A stretch of 64,000 nucleotides of DNA from Calothrix sp. 336/3. Its GTDB lineage: Bacteria; Cyanobacteriota; Cyanobacteriia; Cyanobacteriales; Nostocaceae. This document shows positions 34,901 to 44,357 of the stretch, piece by piece. The stretch spans positions 4,504,700 to 4,568,699 of the forward strand of contig NZ_CP011382.1 of the NCBI RefSeq assembly GCF_000734895.2, given 5' to 3'. The notes beneath the pieces were generated by a model. The model saw only the letters and a list, made by a program, of their open reading frames with translations. It did no database searches and had not been told where the DNA came from. Made by a program: the position numbers and the translations under genes. Within the stretch, counting starts at the first letter, position 1. Each line of letters starts with the position of its first letter.

Positions 34901-35326
34901 ATGACTACACTTTCTGGACAAACTCCATCCTTTGCTGGTAGCACTGGCGGTTTGCTGAAAAAAGCTGAGGAAGAGGAAAAGTACGCAATTACTTGGACTA
35001 GCCCCAAAGAGCAAGTTTTTGAACTGCCAACTGGCGGTGCTGCTGTCATGAAGTCAGGGGAGAACTTGCTATATATCGCTCGTAAAGAGTACGGTATCGC
35101 CTTGGGCGCTCAATTCCGGAAAATGAAAATAACAGACTATAAAATTTACCGGATTCTTCCCGGTGGTGCTACCACCATGATTCACCCTGCTGATGGTGTC
35201 TTCCCAGAAAAAGTTAACGCAGGTCGCGCACAAGTACGTTACGTAGACCGTAGCATCGGCAAAAATCCCAGCCCCTCTAAAGTGAAATTTAGTGGTGTTG
35301 CTACCTACGATGCGCCCAACCCATAG
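34901..35326 (+). CDS. psaD: Photosystem I subunit II
   Basis: 141 residues from ATG 34901 (MTTLSGQTPSFAGSTGGLL), with GGGAG about eight bases upstream. Conserved PsaD segments include EEEKYAITWTSPKEQVFELPTGG, ENLLYIARKEYGIALG and IHPADGVFPEKVNAGR. PsaD is the stromal docking subunit for ferredoxin and stabilises PsaC. A longer frame to a TTG at 34886 merely includes the ribosome-binding site. The psaD then trpE order is also seen in other cyanobacteria. Confidence 0.97.
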   Translation: MTTLSGQTPSFAGSTGGLLKKAEEEEKYAITWTSPKEQVFELPTGGAAVMKSGENLLYIARKEYGIALGAQFRKMKITDYKIYRILPGGATTMIHPADGVFPEKVNAGRAQVRYVDRSIGKNPSPSKVKFSGVATYDAPNP

Positions 35327-35334
35327 TTAATCAG

Positions 35335-35443
35335 GATTAGAGACTAGATTGAAGGATGAAGTGTGAAGTCTGAAGTATAAAATGGTTAAGTTTGCCTTTA
35401 GCCTTCATACTTCTTTCTTGGTCTGGTCTTTAATCCTCTAATC
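35335..35443. repeat. Long imperfect inverted repeat between psaD and trpE
   Basis: GATTAGAGACTAGATTGAAG at the left pairs imperfectly with a right end reading CTTTAATCCTCTAATC. The middle also pairs (TGAAGTATAAA with TTTAGCCTTCATACTTC). The fold could end psaD transcripts or be a small dispersed repeat, and it directly precedes the trpE start. Confidence 0.55.
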
Positions 35444-35452
35444 AAAGTAATT

Positions 35453-36985
35453 ATGATTTCCCCCGACTTTTCACAATTTTCGGAACTAGCAAAAAGTGGT
35501 AACTTTGTACCTGTGTATCAGGAATGGGTAGCTGATTTAGATACGCCCGTTTCGGCTTGGTATAAGGTTTGTGCTGGAGAACCCTATAGCTTTTTGTTGG
35601 AATCAGTGGAAGGTGGGGAAAAAATTGGGCGTTATAGTTTATTGGGTTGTAATCCCCTATGGGTGCTGGAAGCGAGGGGGGATGGGTCTAACGGGACATA
35701 CCGGACTATTCAGACTCACCGTGATGGTTCCCAGTTAATTTTTACAGGCGACCCTTTTACAGCCTTGGGTGACTGTTTGGCTCCCTATAAACCAGTCAAG
35801 TTACCCCAACTACCACCGGGAATTGGTGGATTGTTCGGCTTTTGGGGCTATGAGTTGATTCAGTGGATTGAGCCAAGTGTCTCGATTCATCCTCAGGATG
35901 AGCGGAATCTGCCTGATGGTTTATGGATGCAGGTTGACCATTTATTGGTATTTGACCAAGTAAAGCGGAAAATTTGGGCGATCGCCTACGCTGATTTACG
36001 TGACCCCCAAGTGGATTTACAATTGGCATACCAAAAAGCTTGCGATCGCGTCTGGCAGATGGTAGAAAAACTCTCTGTACCGATTTCACCGGAAAATACG
36101 ATTCTCAGTTGGAAATCTCCGGGAAGTCGAACCGCAACGACAACAGAGGGTTATGAAAGTAATTTTACCCAGGAAGAATTTTGTCAGAGCGTCAGCAAAG
36201 CCAAAGAATATATTAAAGCTGGTGATATCTTTCAGGTAGTTATCTCTCAGCGTCTGTCTACAGAATATCAAGGTGACCCCTTTGCTCTCTATCGCTCCCT
36301 GCGACAAATCAATCCTTCCCCCTACATGGCTTATTTTCACTTCCAGGACTGGCAAATCATCGGTTCGAGTCCGGAGGTGATGGTGAAGGCAGAATCTGAC
36401 CCAGAGGGGGGAATAATTGCCACAGTGCGCCCCATTGCAGGGACTCGTCCTCGGGGGAAAACACCTCAGGAAGATGCCGCATTTGCCGCAGATTTGCTCC
36501 AAGACCCCAAGGAAATCGCCGAACACGTCATGTTAGTAGATTTGGGACGTAATGATTTAGGTCGGGTCTGTGATAGTGGTAGTGTACGGGTGGATGAGTT
36601 AATGGTGATTGAGCGCTATTCCCATGTGATGCATATTGTCAGTAATGTTGTGGGTAAATTAGCACCCGTGAAAACTGCCTGGGATTTATTGAAAGCTTGT
36701 TTTCCTGCGGGGACGGTGAGTGGAGCGCCGAAAATCCGCGCTATGCAAATTATCCATGAATTAGAACCGAGTCGCCGAGGAGTCTATTCTGGTGTCTATG
36801 GATACTATGATTTTGAAGGACAATTAAATACAGCGATCGCCATTCGTACTATGGTTGTACGTAATGGTCAAGTGAGTGTGCAAGCAGGAGCAGGGTTAGT
36901 TGCGGATTCCGTACCAGAAAGTGAGTATCAGGAGACTTTAAATAAAGCCAGAGGTTTATTAGAAGCTATTCGCTGTTTACGTTGA
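35453..36985 (+). CDS. trpE: Anthranilate synthase component I
   Basis: 510 residues. The N-terminal part holds the tryptophan-binding region (LLESVEGGEKIGRYSLLG). The C-terminal chorismate-binding domain has IKAGDIFQVVISQRLS, IIATVRPIAGTRPRG, EHVMLVDLGRNDLGRV and FPAGTVSGAPKIRAMQII. It converts chorismate plus ammonia or glutamine to anthranilate, the first step of tryptophan synthesis, working with TrpG encoded elsewhere. The LLESVE element suggests feedback inhibition by tryptophan. Length and motifs favour TrpE over PabB or isochorismate synthase. Confidence 0.93.
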   Translation: MISPDFSQFSELAKSGNFVPVYQEWVADLDTPVSAWYKVCAGEPYSFLLESVEGGEKIGRYSLLGCNPLWVLEARGDGSNGTYRTIQTHRDGSQLIFTGDPFTALGDCLAPYKPVKLPQLPPGIGGLFGFWGYELIQWIEPSVSIHPQDERNLPDGLWMQVDHLLVFDQVKRKIWAIAYADLRDPQVDLQLAYQKACDRVWQMVEKLSVPISPENTILSWKSPGSRTATTTEGYESNFTQEEFCQSVSKAKEYIKAGDIFQVVISQRLSTEYQGDPFALYRSLRQINPSPYMAYFHFQDWQIIGSSPEVMVKAESDPEGGIIATVRPIAGTRPRGKTPQEDAAFAADLLQDPKEIAEHVMLVDLGRNDLGRVCDSGSVRVDELMVIERYSHVMHIVSNVVGKLAPVKTAWDLLKACFPAGTVSGAPKIRAMQIIHELEPSRRGVYSGVYGYYDFEGQLNTAIAIRTMVVRNGQVSVQAGAGLVADSVPESEYQETLNKARGLLEAIRCLR

Positions 36986-36999
36986 GGGGGAATTAAAAT

Positions 37000-37041
37000 A
37001 ATTCGTAATTCGTAATTCGTAATTCGTAATTCGTAATTACG
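37000..37041. repeat. Tandem heptamer repeat AATTCGT
   Basis: Five perfect AATTCGT units followed by AATTACG lie just after trpE. This is a classic STRR of heterocystous cyanobacteria and is non-coding. Confidence 0.9.
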
Positions 37042-37143
37042 TTTTGTGACGAGGATTTAAACGCCGACACAAAACTGGTAAAATTGTCAGAATATTGCTT
37101 GTGCATAACCTAATCAATTAAATTCATTACAGTCTGAAATAGG

Positions 37144-37794
37144 TTAATTTAATTTCAGCATATTTAAACGCTTTTCTAACTGTTGAATTTGCTCATTTAT
37201 CGAGACAATTTTGACATCATGGGCAGCATATTGATTTTGTAATTGACGACGTTTGCTTTGTAATTCTGATATTTTACCTTTCAAAGATTTTGCCACTGCG
37301 CGATTGATGGTAATTCGAGAATTTCTAGGTTGAATTTGGCTAAAACGTTTTTGCAGATTTTGAATATCTTCATTTAAAACTTGTATACGAGGGTCAGTCT
37401 CAACATACATAGTACCCTGGATGATTCGCTTGACTTCTAATTCGGCTATTTTGGCTGTAATTGATTGCGCGATCGCTGCCTTAATTATCTTCTCACTACC
37501 TGGTTGTTCCTGAGATGCTAATTTTTTTAGCTCTTGCAGTCTTTTGTCCGCAGTTTTGACTTGCGATGAGTTTAAGGTATATCGGGAAGTCAATAAAATT
37601 CGTTCAACTTCTAAATTCGCAATTTCCTGAATTAGTACCCTATTCCTTTCCTGCTTCCTAGTGGAACTTGTTGATACTAAAGGAGCATCTTTCTTTTCTA
37701 TGGAACCCGTAGATGCTGTTTCTACACCAAAACTACTCCATCCAGAAATAGCAATTGCAGCAATTGTGAAATAACTAAATACTGTGTGGCTCAT
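37144..37794 (-). CDS. Exported coiled-coil protein of unknown function
   Basis: 216 residues from ATG 37794 (MSHTVFSYFTIAAIAISGW), which gives a signal peptide; a longer frame reaches 37908 without a better start. The mature part is almost entirely charged helix with three similar stretches (IAELEVKRIIQGTMYVETDPRIQVLNEDI and relatives). Each pairs an L-E-x-x-R motif with a short T/S-Y-x-x-x turn, so it looks like a repeated helical hairpin. Periplasmic location inferred. No family recognised. Confidence 0.65.
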   Translation of the reverse strand: MSHTVFSYFTIAAIAISGWSSFGVETASTGSIEKKDAPLVSTSSTRKQERNRVLIQEIANLEVERILLTSRYTLNSSQVKTADKRLQELKKLASQEQPGSEKIIKAAIAQSITAKIAELEVKRIIQGTMYVETDPRIQVLNEDIQNLQKRFSQIQPRNSRITINRAVAKSLKGKISELQSKRRQLQNQYAAHDVKIVSINEQIQQLEKRLNMLKLN

Positions 37795-38029
37795 ATTTGA
37801 TAAGTAAATAGTTGGAATATTAAAATTTAGACAGATAACTTTGTGTTTGAGTTCCCGAAAAATATCCCAATTGAGCTTTTTACTCGTATCCAGTATCGGA
37901 TAAGTCAATTGAATTTCATGTAAAACATCTGATTTATCCCAATTCCTGTTTCCAAAATCGTAACTATGCTCCTATCTGAGAAATGGGAATGCTACAAAGA
38001 CAATATACCAATAATTAATAATTCCTGGA

Positions 38030-39202
38030 ATGCCAAAAAATACAATATTTACCCTACTAGGTATGGGGTTTGCCATTACATTCACATCCATAATATCAAC
38101 AAGTACCAGTAGCTCTGCAAAAAATTCTTTTCCCTATGAAGGGATATTGCGGGAAAATATGGCTCAATTATTAGGTGTTATAGAGCCAGATATAAAATTA
38201 ACTAAATTAGAAAAAACTACTATAGAGAAATGTTTACCAACACCTGGAAGAAATCAGACTTGTCAACCAGTTAAACTTCCTGGATATCGAGTCACAATGA
38301 GTGGAAAAGGAGAAAATTGGATTTATTATGTTACAGATAATGGTGAAGTAACTCAGGATAACCGCGCTAGTTTAAATCTGACAATTCGTCGAACCCTAGC
38401 GAAGGAATTAGGAATACAACCTCATCAATTAAAAATTATCGCTGCACAGCGCATTCATAGAAGTATCCCTTGTCCTTCTCAACAAACTAATTGCCAAATT
38501 AAACCTACAGTCGAATGGCGTATTTTAGTAGCAGGTAGAGAACAACCATTTCAAGTAAAACTTAATGGTAAATTATCTGATTTTCCTAATATATCCCATA
38601 TTCCGATTTCTTCAAAATCATCAAAAATACCGAATGTACTTGTACAAAAGGTTTTACAAGATATTGTTTATAGGGATGCTTCTATTAACAAAAAAATAAA
38701 AATTAATAGTATCAAAGCGACTACTTGGAATTGGTGTCAGGGGAAAGGACCAGGACCAACTCGACCAGATATGGGAGCTTGTTTAAATATTGATAATCCT
38801 GGTTGGCAAATAGTTTTAGCGAGTGGAAATAATCGTTATTTTTATTATATTCCTGAAAATGCTACAGCTAATCCATCTACATACATAGCAGCACCAGATG
38901 GAATGCAAAGTTTTCCTGAGTTAGCAACGGAGACAGTAAAAAAAGATGCCATACAAAGGGGCAATATTGGAACCTTAATGTTTGTTGAACCTAGATTTTT
39001 TGATGGTTGTTGGAATCTGAATCAGAGCAAAATAGAGTGTGGTAACTCAATTATTAGTGGTTGGGAAGCGACTTTTTCTCAGCCTCCAAAATCCTCCAAT
39101 CCTCCAAATTTTCAAAGTGTACCAACAATTGTTTATCGTGTTGATTTAACGGGTAAGATAAGTAAATTTGTTTCCTATTCTAGCTGGCTACCCAAACCTT
39201 AA
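38030..39202 (+). CDS. Exported protein of unknown function, paralogue 1
   Basis: 390 residues with a signal peptide (about 1-30, FTLLGMGFAITFTSIISTSTSSSA). The mature part has repeated units, each containing paired cysteines and a Pro-Gly-Tyr/Trp segment: CLPTPGRNQTCQPVKLPGYRVTM, then DMGACLNIDNPGWQIVLA, then DGCWNLNQSKIECGNSIISGWEA. Each is followed by a phrase like NWIYYVTDNG or RYFYYIP. Disulfides in the periplasm are likely. The next gene (39250-40476) is a clear relative in tandem. Function unknown. Confidence 0.7.
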   Translation: MPKNTIFTLLGMGFAITFTSIISTSTSSSAKNSFPYEGILRENMAQLLGVIEPDIKLTKLEKTTIEKCLPTPGRNQTCQPVKLPGYRVTMSGKGENWIYYVTDNGEVTQDNRASLNLTIRRTLAKELGIQPHQLKIIAAQRIHRSIPCPSQQTNCQIKPTVEWRILVAGREQPFQVKLNGKLSDFPNISHIPISSKSSKIPNVLVQKVLQDIVYRDASINKKIKINSIKATTWNWCQGKGPGPTRPDMGACLNIDNPGWQIVLASGNNRYFYYIPENATANPSTYIAAPDGMQSFPELATETVKKDAIQRGNIGTLMFVEPRFFDGCWNLNQSKIECGNSIISGWEATFSQPPKSSNPPNFQSVPTIVYRVDLTGKISKFVSYSSWLPKP

Positions 39203-39249
39203 TAAACTATATTCATTTAAACTCAATTAAAAATACAAGCAATTAACTT

Positions 39250-40476
39250 ATGGATAAAATATATTTTTTAGGAATGGCGATCGCCACTTTTGCTAGTGGT
39301 ACAATTTTTGGTAATTTTTTGGTAGAACATCCTGCGATTGCTAGTAAAAATCAATTATTCCCAGTAACTAGCAAATCCACCAAACCTACCCATAAATTAC
39401 TTTCAGAAAAAATTATCCAGCAAATTTATCGCAAGAGCATTTCCGACTATGCTGGTCATGTTAAACGCATCGTGAACGCTGAAAGGGTTGCCTACCCCTT
39501 TTATTGTGAGGAATTACGTGCAGGTAAAACCCAACCTTTAACTTGTGACCCTCCTAATATTAAAGATACCTGGAAAATTACCGTTGATACTTATTTTGAA
39601 CGTCTTGTTTACTATGTTCGAGATGATAGGGGGATTAAGCTAGGTTGGAGAGAGTATCTCGGTAAAGCAAATCCCATTCCTGCTGATGTTCAAAAAATGG
39701 TCTTTGCAGATGCTGAAAAAAATTGGGGTTTAAGAAAAAATACCGCAAAAATTGTCAGTGTTCGAGAAACATTGCAACCATCAGGAGTAGATTGGACTGC
39801 ATTACCCATTGAACCGAGATTTGATGGACAAACTTCTTCTAACCGTTTGTGGGAAATCATTATCACAGATAATCAAGTTCAATTTATTTATTTTGTTAAA
39901 AAAGATAATCCTATAAAAATGCAACTTTGGTCGCGTTTAAATTACGCTCATTTAGGAAAAATACCTGTTGAAAAAGCACTACTATTAATATCCAGAGGTT
40001 CGCAGAATTTAGGGTTAGAAAGTGGGCAATTATTAATTACTAAAGTCGAAAAAATGCAGTTTGATGGTTGTTTAGGTTTAGCTGCACCTTGGCAAGCTTG
40101 TACTACTGCCTCTTTGCCGGGATATCGTATTATCGTGAGAGGTCAAAATAATATCCAAGCAGTGTATCGTATGAATAATCGAGGAGATTTAATTATCATG
40201 GAAGGGACTAAAACTCTCCCTCCTCGTAATGATACTTTACCGAATCTTGTCGCCACAAAAATTCTCCAAGATGCCAGCAAACGTTGGCAAACATCAACTA
40301 TTAACCTGCGGATAAATTCTGTAAAACCCTCTCAAAATTGTATCTCTGCTAATCCCCAAGCTGCTGCTAAGTGCAATATCAAAGTATACGTCACCAATGG
40401 TCAGAAACAATTAGCTTATCACCTGGATCGTCAATCACGAAATATCACCAAAGTTGAGCCTGTGTCGGCAAAGTAG
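39250..40476 (+). CDS. Exported protein of unknown function, paralogue 2
   Basis: 408 residues, an N-terminal signal or anchor (IYFLGMAIATFASGTIFGNFLV), and the same repeated unit as its neighbour: YCEELRAGKTQPLTCDPPNIKDTWKITV, then LWEIIITDNQVQFIYFVK, and FDGCLGLAAPWQACTTASLPGYRIIVRG. It starts 47 bp after the previous gene, so they form a tandem pair and probably an operon. Divergence between the two is high, so the duplication is old. Function unknown. Confidence 0.7.
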   Translation: MDKIYFLGMAIATFASGTIFGNFLVEHPAIASKNQLFPVTSKSTKPTHKLLSEKIIQQIYRKSISDYAGHVKRIVNAERVAYPFYCEELRAGKTQPLTCDPPNIKDTWKITVDTYFERLVYYVRDDRGIKLGWREYLGKANPIPADVQKMVFADAEKNWGLRKNTAKIVSVRETLQPSGVDWTALPIEPRFDGQTSSNRLWEIIITDNQVQFIYFVKKDNPIKMQLWSRLNYAHLGKIPVEKALLLISRGSQNLGLESGQLLITKVEKMQFDGCLGLAAPWQACTTASLPGYRIIVRGQNNIQAVYRMNNRGDLIIMEGTKTLPPRNDTLPNLVATKILQDASKRWQTSTINLRINSVKPSQNCISANPQAAAKCNIKVYVTNGQKQLAYHLDRQSRNITKVEPVSAK

Positions 40477-40493
40477 GCAAATATAAGATGGTG

Positions 40494-40515
40494 TCCCCCG
40501 GACAAAGACGGGGGA
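40494..40515. terminator. Possible bidirectional terminator
   Basis: TCCCCCG and CGGGGGA form a 7-bp GC-rich stem around an 8-base loop between the convergent exported-protein gene and argD. No strong T run follows, so confidence is moderate. Confidence 0.5.
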
Positions 40516-40528
40516 TAAAATTATACAA

Positions 40529-41794
40529 CTATACCAAGCTCGCCATTGCTTGAGCCACAGCTTGCAGTGCTTGATTCACCTCCGCTTCTGTGACAATTAG
40601 GGGTGGGACAAAGCGCACAACTTTTGGTCCTGCGGGTACAAGTAAAACACCTTGATTGATGGCTGCATTGACGATATCGCTAGCAGTCAGAGGAATGTCT
40701 GCATTTAATTCCATCCCATTGATTAAACCCCAACCCCGCACATCGGTAATTTGTTGGGGATATTGAGAGGCGATCGCCCGCAAACCAGCACGTAATTGCT
40801 CACCTCTAGCTTGCACATTCTCCAAAATCCGCTCCTTTTCCAGAAATTCGCAGACTGTCAGAGCGATCGCGCAGACGAAAGGATTGCCACCAAAGGTACT
40901 AGCATGATCTCCTGGTTGAAAAACATCACAGAATTTCTTGGACATCAGCGCACCAATGGGAACACCACCACCTAAACCTTTAGCACTGGTGAAAATATCT
41001 GGTTCTACACCCAGGTACTCATAACCCCACAATTTACCACTGCGTCCCATTCCCACTTGCACTTCATCAAAGATGAGTAGTACACCTGTTTCATCACAGA
41101 TTTTTCGCAATTTTTGGAAATATTCAATATCTCCAGGACGCACTCCCCCTTCCCCCTGTAAGGGTTCTAGCATAACGGCAGCAACACGGTAATCACCTTC
41201 ATCTAATTCGCTAATTGCCGTTTCGATAGCGGAAATATCGTTATAGGGAACGTAGTAAAATCCGGGAACTAGGGGGTCAAAATTCTTTTGATATTTGGGT
41301 TGACCGGTAGCTGTAATTGTTGCCAGAGTTCGTCCATGGAAACTAGCATGGGCAGTGAGAATGATTGGATGCTCGATATCCAAAACAGTGTGAGCATATT
41401 TGCGCGCTAATTTAATTGCTCCTTCATTAGCTTCTGCTCCAGAGTTGCAGAAAAACACGCGATCGGCACAGGAATGTTCCACAATCCACTTGGCTAAGGC
41501 TCCCTGCTCTGGGATGTAGTACAAATTAGAGACATGGTGTAATTTTTGCATTTGCCGTGTAACGGCTTCTACCATGGCAGGATGGGCGTGCCCTAGTGTG
41601 CAGGTAGCAATACCAGCAACGAAATCTAAATATTCCCGTCCTTGGGTGTCCCAAACCCGACAACCTGCCCCCCGTTCTAGAGCGATGGGGAACCGTCCAT
41701 AGGTAGACATCACCGCTTGGTTGAAGCTATCAGAATCAAAGGGAGTTGACTCCGCAGCTGTCGGGTGTTGTGGAACAAGAGTTTCTGGACTCAC
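40529..41794 (-). CDS. argD: Acetylornithine aminotransferase
   Basis: 421 residues, class III PLP aminotransferase. Signatures: RGAGCRVWDTQGREYLDFVAGIATCTLGHAHP, FFCNSGAEANEGAIKLARKY, LLIFDEVQVGMGRSGKLWGYE and the PLP-lysine segment FTSAKGLGGGVPIGA. It transfers the amino group from glutamate to N-acetylglutamate semialdehyde in arginine synthesis, which feeds cyanophycin as well as protein. The first 25 residues are variable. No other arg gene adjoins. Confidence 0.94.
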   Translation of the reverse strand: MSPETLVPQHPTAAESTPFDSDSFNQAVMSTYGRFPIALERGAGCRVWDTQGREYLDFVAGIATCTLGHAHPAMVEAVTRQMQKLHHVSNLYYIPEQGALAKWIVEHSCADRVFFCNSGAEANEGAIKLARKYAHTVLDIEHPIILTAHASFHGRTLATITATGQPKYQKNFDPLVPGFYYVPYNDISAIETAISELDEGDYRVAAVMLEPLQGEGGVRPGDIEYFQKLRKICDETGVLLIFDEVQVGMGRSGKLWGYEYLGVEPDIFTSAKGLGGGVPIGALMSKKFCDVFQPGDHASTFGGNPFVCAIALTVCEFLEKERILENVQARGEQLRAGLRAIASQYPQQITDVRGWGLINGMELNADIPLTASDIVNAAINQGVLLVPAGPKVVRFVPPLIVTEAEVNQALQAVAQAMASLV

Positions 41795-42050
41795 AGCTTC
41801 ACTCCTGAAAATCTTTTATTTTAGAATCATTTACTAGCTTGATACCAATCATTAAGAAAATCTTATTTTTTACTAAGATTTTACCAACTCACACTTTGGT
41901 AATTTTAGATTCTCGGCTCTAGATTTAGAACCGTATCATTAGTGTCATTTGCTTGTTTCTTTGCTACAAGTACTGGAATATCTCAGTATCGGCTCGAAAT
42001 CTAGACTAACGCCAATAAAATAGGACTGCGATCGCATTTCTGAATGGGTG

Positions 42051-43127
42051 ATGGTGAAGACTGTGTATTCAACTCTGGAACAAAAATATCAACGCATCCA
42101 GAAAGAGCTAATGGTAGGAGGGATGGCTTTAGGTGGTGTATTTGTCATCGGGACTTTATGGTATTGCTTCGTTGAGGGTTGGTCATGGGAAGATGCTGCC
42201 TACATGACAATTATTACCCTGGCAACGGTGGGTTACGGAGAAACAAATCCCTTGGGGAGTCGGGGTAGATTATTTACTATTGCTCTGATTATCATGGGTG
42301 TAATCAATATCGGATATATAGTTAATCGATTTACAGAGGCTGTCATTCAAGGGTACTTTCAAGAAGGTATTAAATTACAACAACAGCGACGCATCATGGA
42401 ATCCCTATCAGAGCATTATATTATCTGCGGATTTAGTCGCACAGGTAGACAAATCGCCAAGGAATTTCGAGCCGAGGGAGTTCCTTTTGTAATTATTGAC
42501 TCTAATCTTGAATCTATTCAAAAATCCCAAGAACAGGGTTATGTTCTCTATCAGGGCGATGCCACCTTAGATGAAACCTTGCTCAAGGTAGGGGTGGAGC
42601 GAGCTGCTTGTATTGTTGCGGCTCTACCCTCAGATGCAGAAAATTTATACATTGTCCTATCAGCAAAAACTCTGAATCCTCAAATTCGAGCGATCGCCAG
42701 AGCTAGTACGGAGGAAGCATTACAAAAATTACAACGCGGGGGTGCGGATGTGGTGATTTCCCCTTATATCTCCGGTGGTAAACGTATGGCGGCGGCGGCT
42801 CTGCGTCCCCAAGTTATGGATTTTGTGGATGGGATTATTTCTGGCTCCGATAGAAGACTTTACATGGAAGAGGTGCGCCTTGACCCTGGAGTCTGCCCGA
42901 TTGTCGGACAAACTTTAGCACAGGCAAGACTGAGAGCCAAAACTGGAGCTTTGGTTTTAGCGATTCGTCGTCATGATGGGACTTTAATTGGTGGTCCAAA
43001 TGCGGATACAGTATTTATCGCTGGAGATGTGTTGATTGCCATGGGAACAGCAGAACAACTGAGTGACTTAAATAAATTATTGCAGCCTGTTGGTTCCCAA
43101 GAACTGCGTCGTCCCAAGGGGGGGTGA
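42051..43127 (+). CDS. Potassium channel with RCK (TrkA-N/TrkA-C) domains
   Basis: 358 residues from ATG 42051; a GTG immediately before it is possible. Two membrane helices (about 20-42 and 75-97) flank a pore loop with the selectivity filter TLATVGYGET. A TrkA-N/RCK Rossmann domain follows (YIICGFSRTGRQIAKEF), with acidic residues at the end of beta strands, then a TrkA-C domain (about 265-345). This is the 2-TM MthK-like architecture: a tetrameric K+ channel gated by ligand binding to the RCK ring. It sits alone, divergent from argD. Confidence 0.93.
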   Translation: MVKTVYSTLEQKYQRIQKELMVGGMALGGVFVIGTLWYCFVEGWSWEDAAYMTIITLATVGYGETNPLGSRGRLFTIALIIMGVINIGYIVNRFTEAVIQGYFQEGIKLQQQRRIMESLSEHYIICGFSRTGRQIAKEFRAEGVPFVIIDSNLESIQKSQEQGYVLYQGDATLDETLLKVGVERAACIVAALPSDAENLYIVLSAKTLNPQIRAIARASTEEALQKLQRGGADVVISPYISGGKRMAAAALRPQVMDFVDGIISGSDRRLYMEEVRLDPGVCPIVGQTLAQARLRAKTGALVLAIRRHDGTLIGGPNADTVFIAGDVLIAMGTAEQLSDLNKLLQPVGSQELRRPKGG

Positions 43128-43154
43128 TAAGTAGAACGGCGTAAATATTTATAG

Positions 43155-43230
43155 TTGGGATAAGGCAGGGGGCAGGGGAACTGGGGAAAAGGGGGACAAG
43201 GGGGAAAAGGGGGAAAGGGAGAAATAATTA
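43155..43230. repeat. G-rich purine tract
   Basis: About 75 bases almost free of C/T on the plus strand, with repeated runs of three to five G. It lies downstream of the channel gene and opposite the end of the next gene. It could form G-quadruplex-like structure; it is also a common kind of cyanobacterial intergenic tract. Confidence 0.6.
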
Positions 43231-43404
43231 ATGCCCAATGCCTATTTTCATCTGTCCTGGTGTACGCAGTTCATGACGACTACTTACCAATTCAAAATTC
43301 AAAATCTAATTCCAGCGTCGCATAAGTTCGGGATGAATTAGCGTTTGAAACCGTTGAAAAATCTTTGAAAATTTAGTGAAATCATCCCCTTGTTCAGCAA
43401 TGTC

Positions 43405-43950
43405 TTAATTCCAACCATGGAGGGAACCGATACTTTTTGTCACCCATTCGATCATAAATGGTGGGGCAATGGAAATCATCGCACTCGGATAAATTGCAGT
43501 TCCCCACTGAGGATGTACCAGAACCCGACATCTATTTTGAATTGCCGGATAACCGAGTAAAGCTTTCACCGCAGCTGCATCATCATGGGGAATTCGTCCG
43601 GGACGAGAAAGTAAAGGATAACCAGTTCGGGGGTCAAGCAAGTCAGTAATATAACCGCGATCGCGCAGATTAAATGCCACATCTAAACCAAAACGCATGA
43701 AATTTTCTCGCAGTTGCTGTTTTTCTGCTTCCACTTCTGGTGTGATATCCATCATGGAATGGCGCGACTGTTGCAAAACAATCACGACCCAAAAATTAGC
43801 TTGACTTTGCCAATCTGGAAAAAGGCGATCGCGGTTGGCTCGAATATACTGGCTAGGATGGTGAATGGAAATTTGAACAGCTTGTCCGTTAGCGCCAACC
43901 AAATTAATCGGATAGCCTTGTTCATAACTGTAAACTGTGGGATGGCTCAC
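43405..43950 (-). CDS. Conserved cyanobacterial protein, MMADHC-like
   Basis: 181 residues, soluble. Conserved-looking blocks are FWVVIVLQQSRHSMMDITPEVEAEKQQLRENFMRFG, DVAFNLRDRGYITDLLDPRTGYPLLSRPGRIPHDD and HPQWGTAIYPSAM. From memory, cyanobacterial proteins like this are annotated as methylmalonic aciduria and homocystinuria type D (cobalamin trafficking) proteins, but I cannot verify that here. It has no cobalamin gene nearby. Treat the function as unproven. Confidence 0.55.
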   Translation of the reverse strand: MSHPTVYSYEQGYPINLVGANGQAVQISIHHPSQYIRANRDRLFPDWQSQANFWVVIVLQQSRHSMMDITPEVEAEKQQLRENFMRFGLDVAFNLRDRGYITDLLDPRTGYPLLSRPGRIPHDDAAAVKALLGYPAIQNRCRVLVHPQWGTAIYPSAMISIAPPFMIEWVTKSIGSLHGWN

Positions 43951-44357
43951 TTTTCTTATACTATTATTTCAAGTTTCTGGATTTTATCCTTGGTAAGATG
44001 ATAACCCTTAATTATGACGAATTAACATCTAACTCTTATCAGAAATATAGTTTTTTCTGCCAATTTAGAAAATATTTATAAAAATTTAATCTTATTGTTA
44101 ACTTTCCTTAATCAAAATCTCCTTAGGAGCAGGCAACATCCCTATCTCAAATATTTTTAGTTCGTTATAAGACTGGAGAAAAAAAACTTATATCCTGTCT
44201 GGGAAATAGGGAAGCAAGGGAAAGTAGCGTCTTCATTCAGTTGATAGTTGACAGTTTAGCTACCTCGCCCGGAAGCGAAGAGGATTGAAGCAGGGCAAAT
44301 AATCATTTACCCTGAATTGTCTTATTTATTTATCAATCTCAATTCTGTCTGAGGGTA
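43951..44357. other. Intergenic region
   Basis: About 400 bp, AT-rich, no supported gene. It includes a GC-rich snippet near 44260-44290 and an imperfect hairpin near 44297-44320 (AGGGCAAAT opposite ATTTACCCT) downstream of the leftward small gene, which might end its transcript. Confidence 0.4.
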
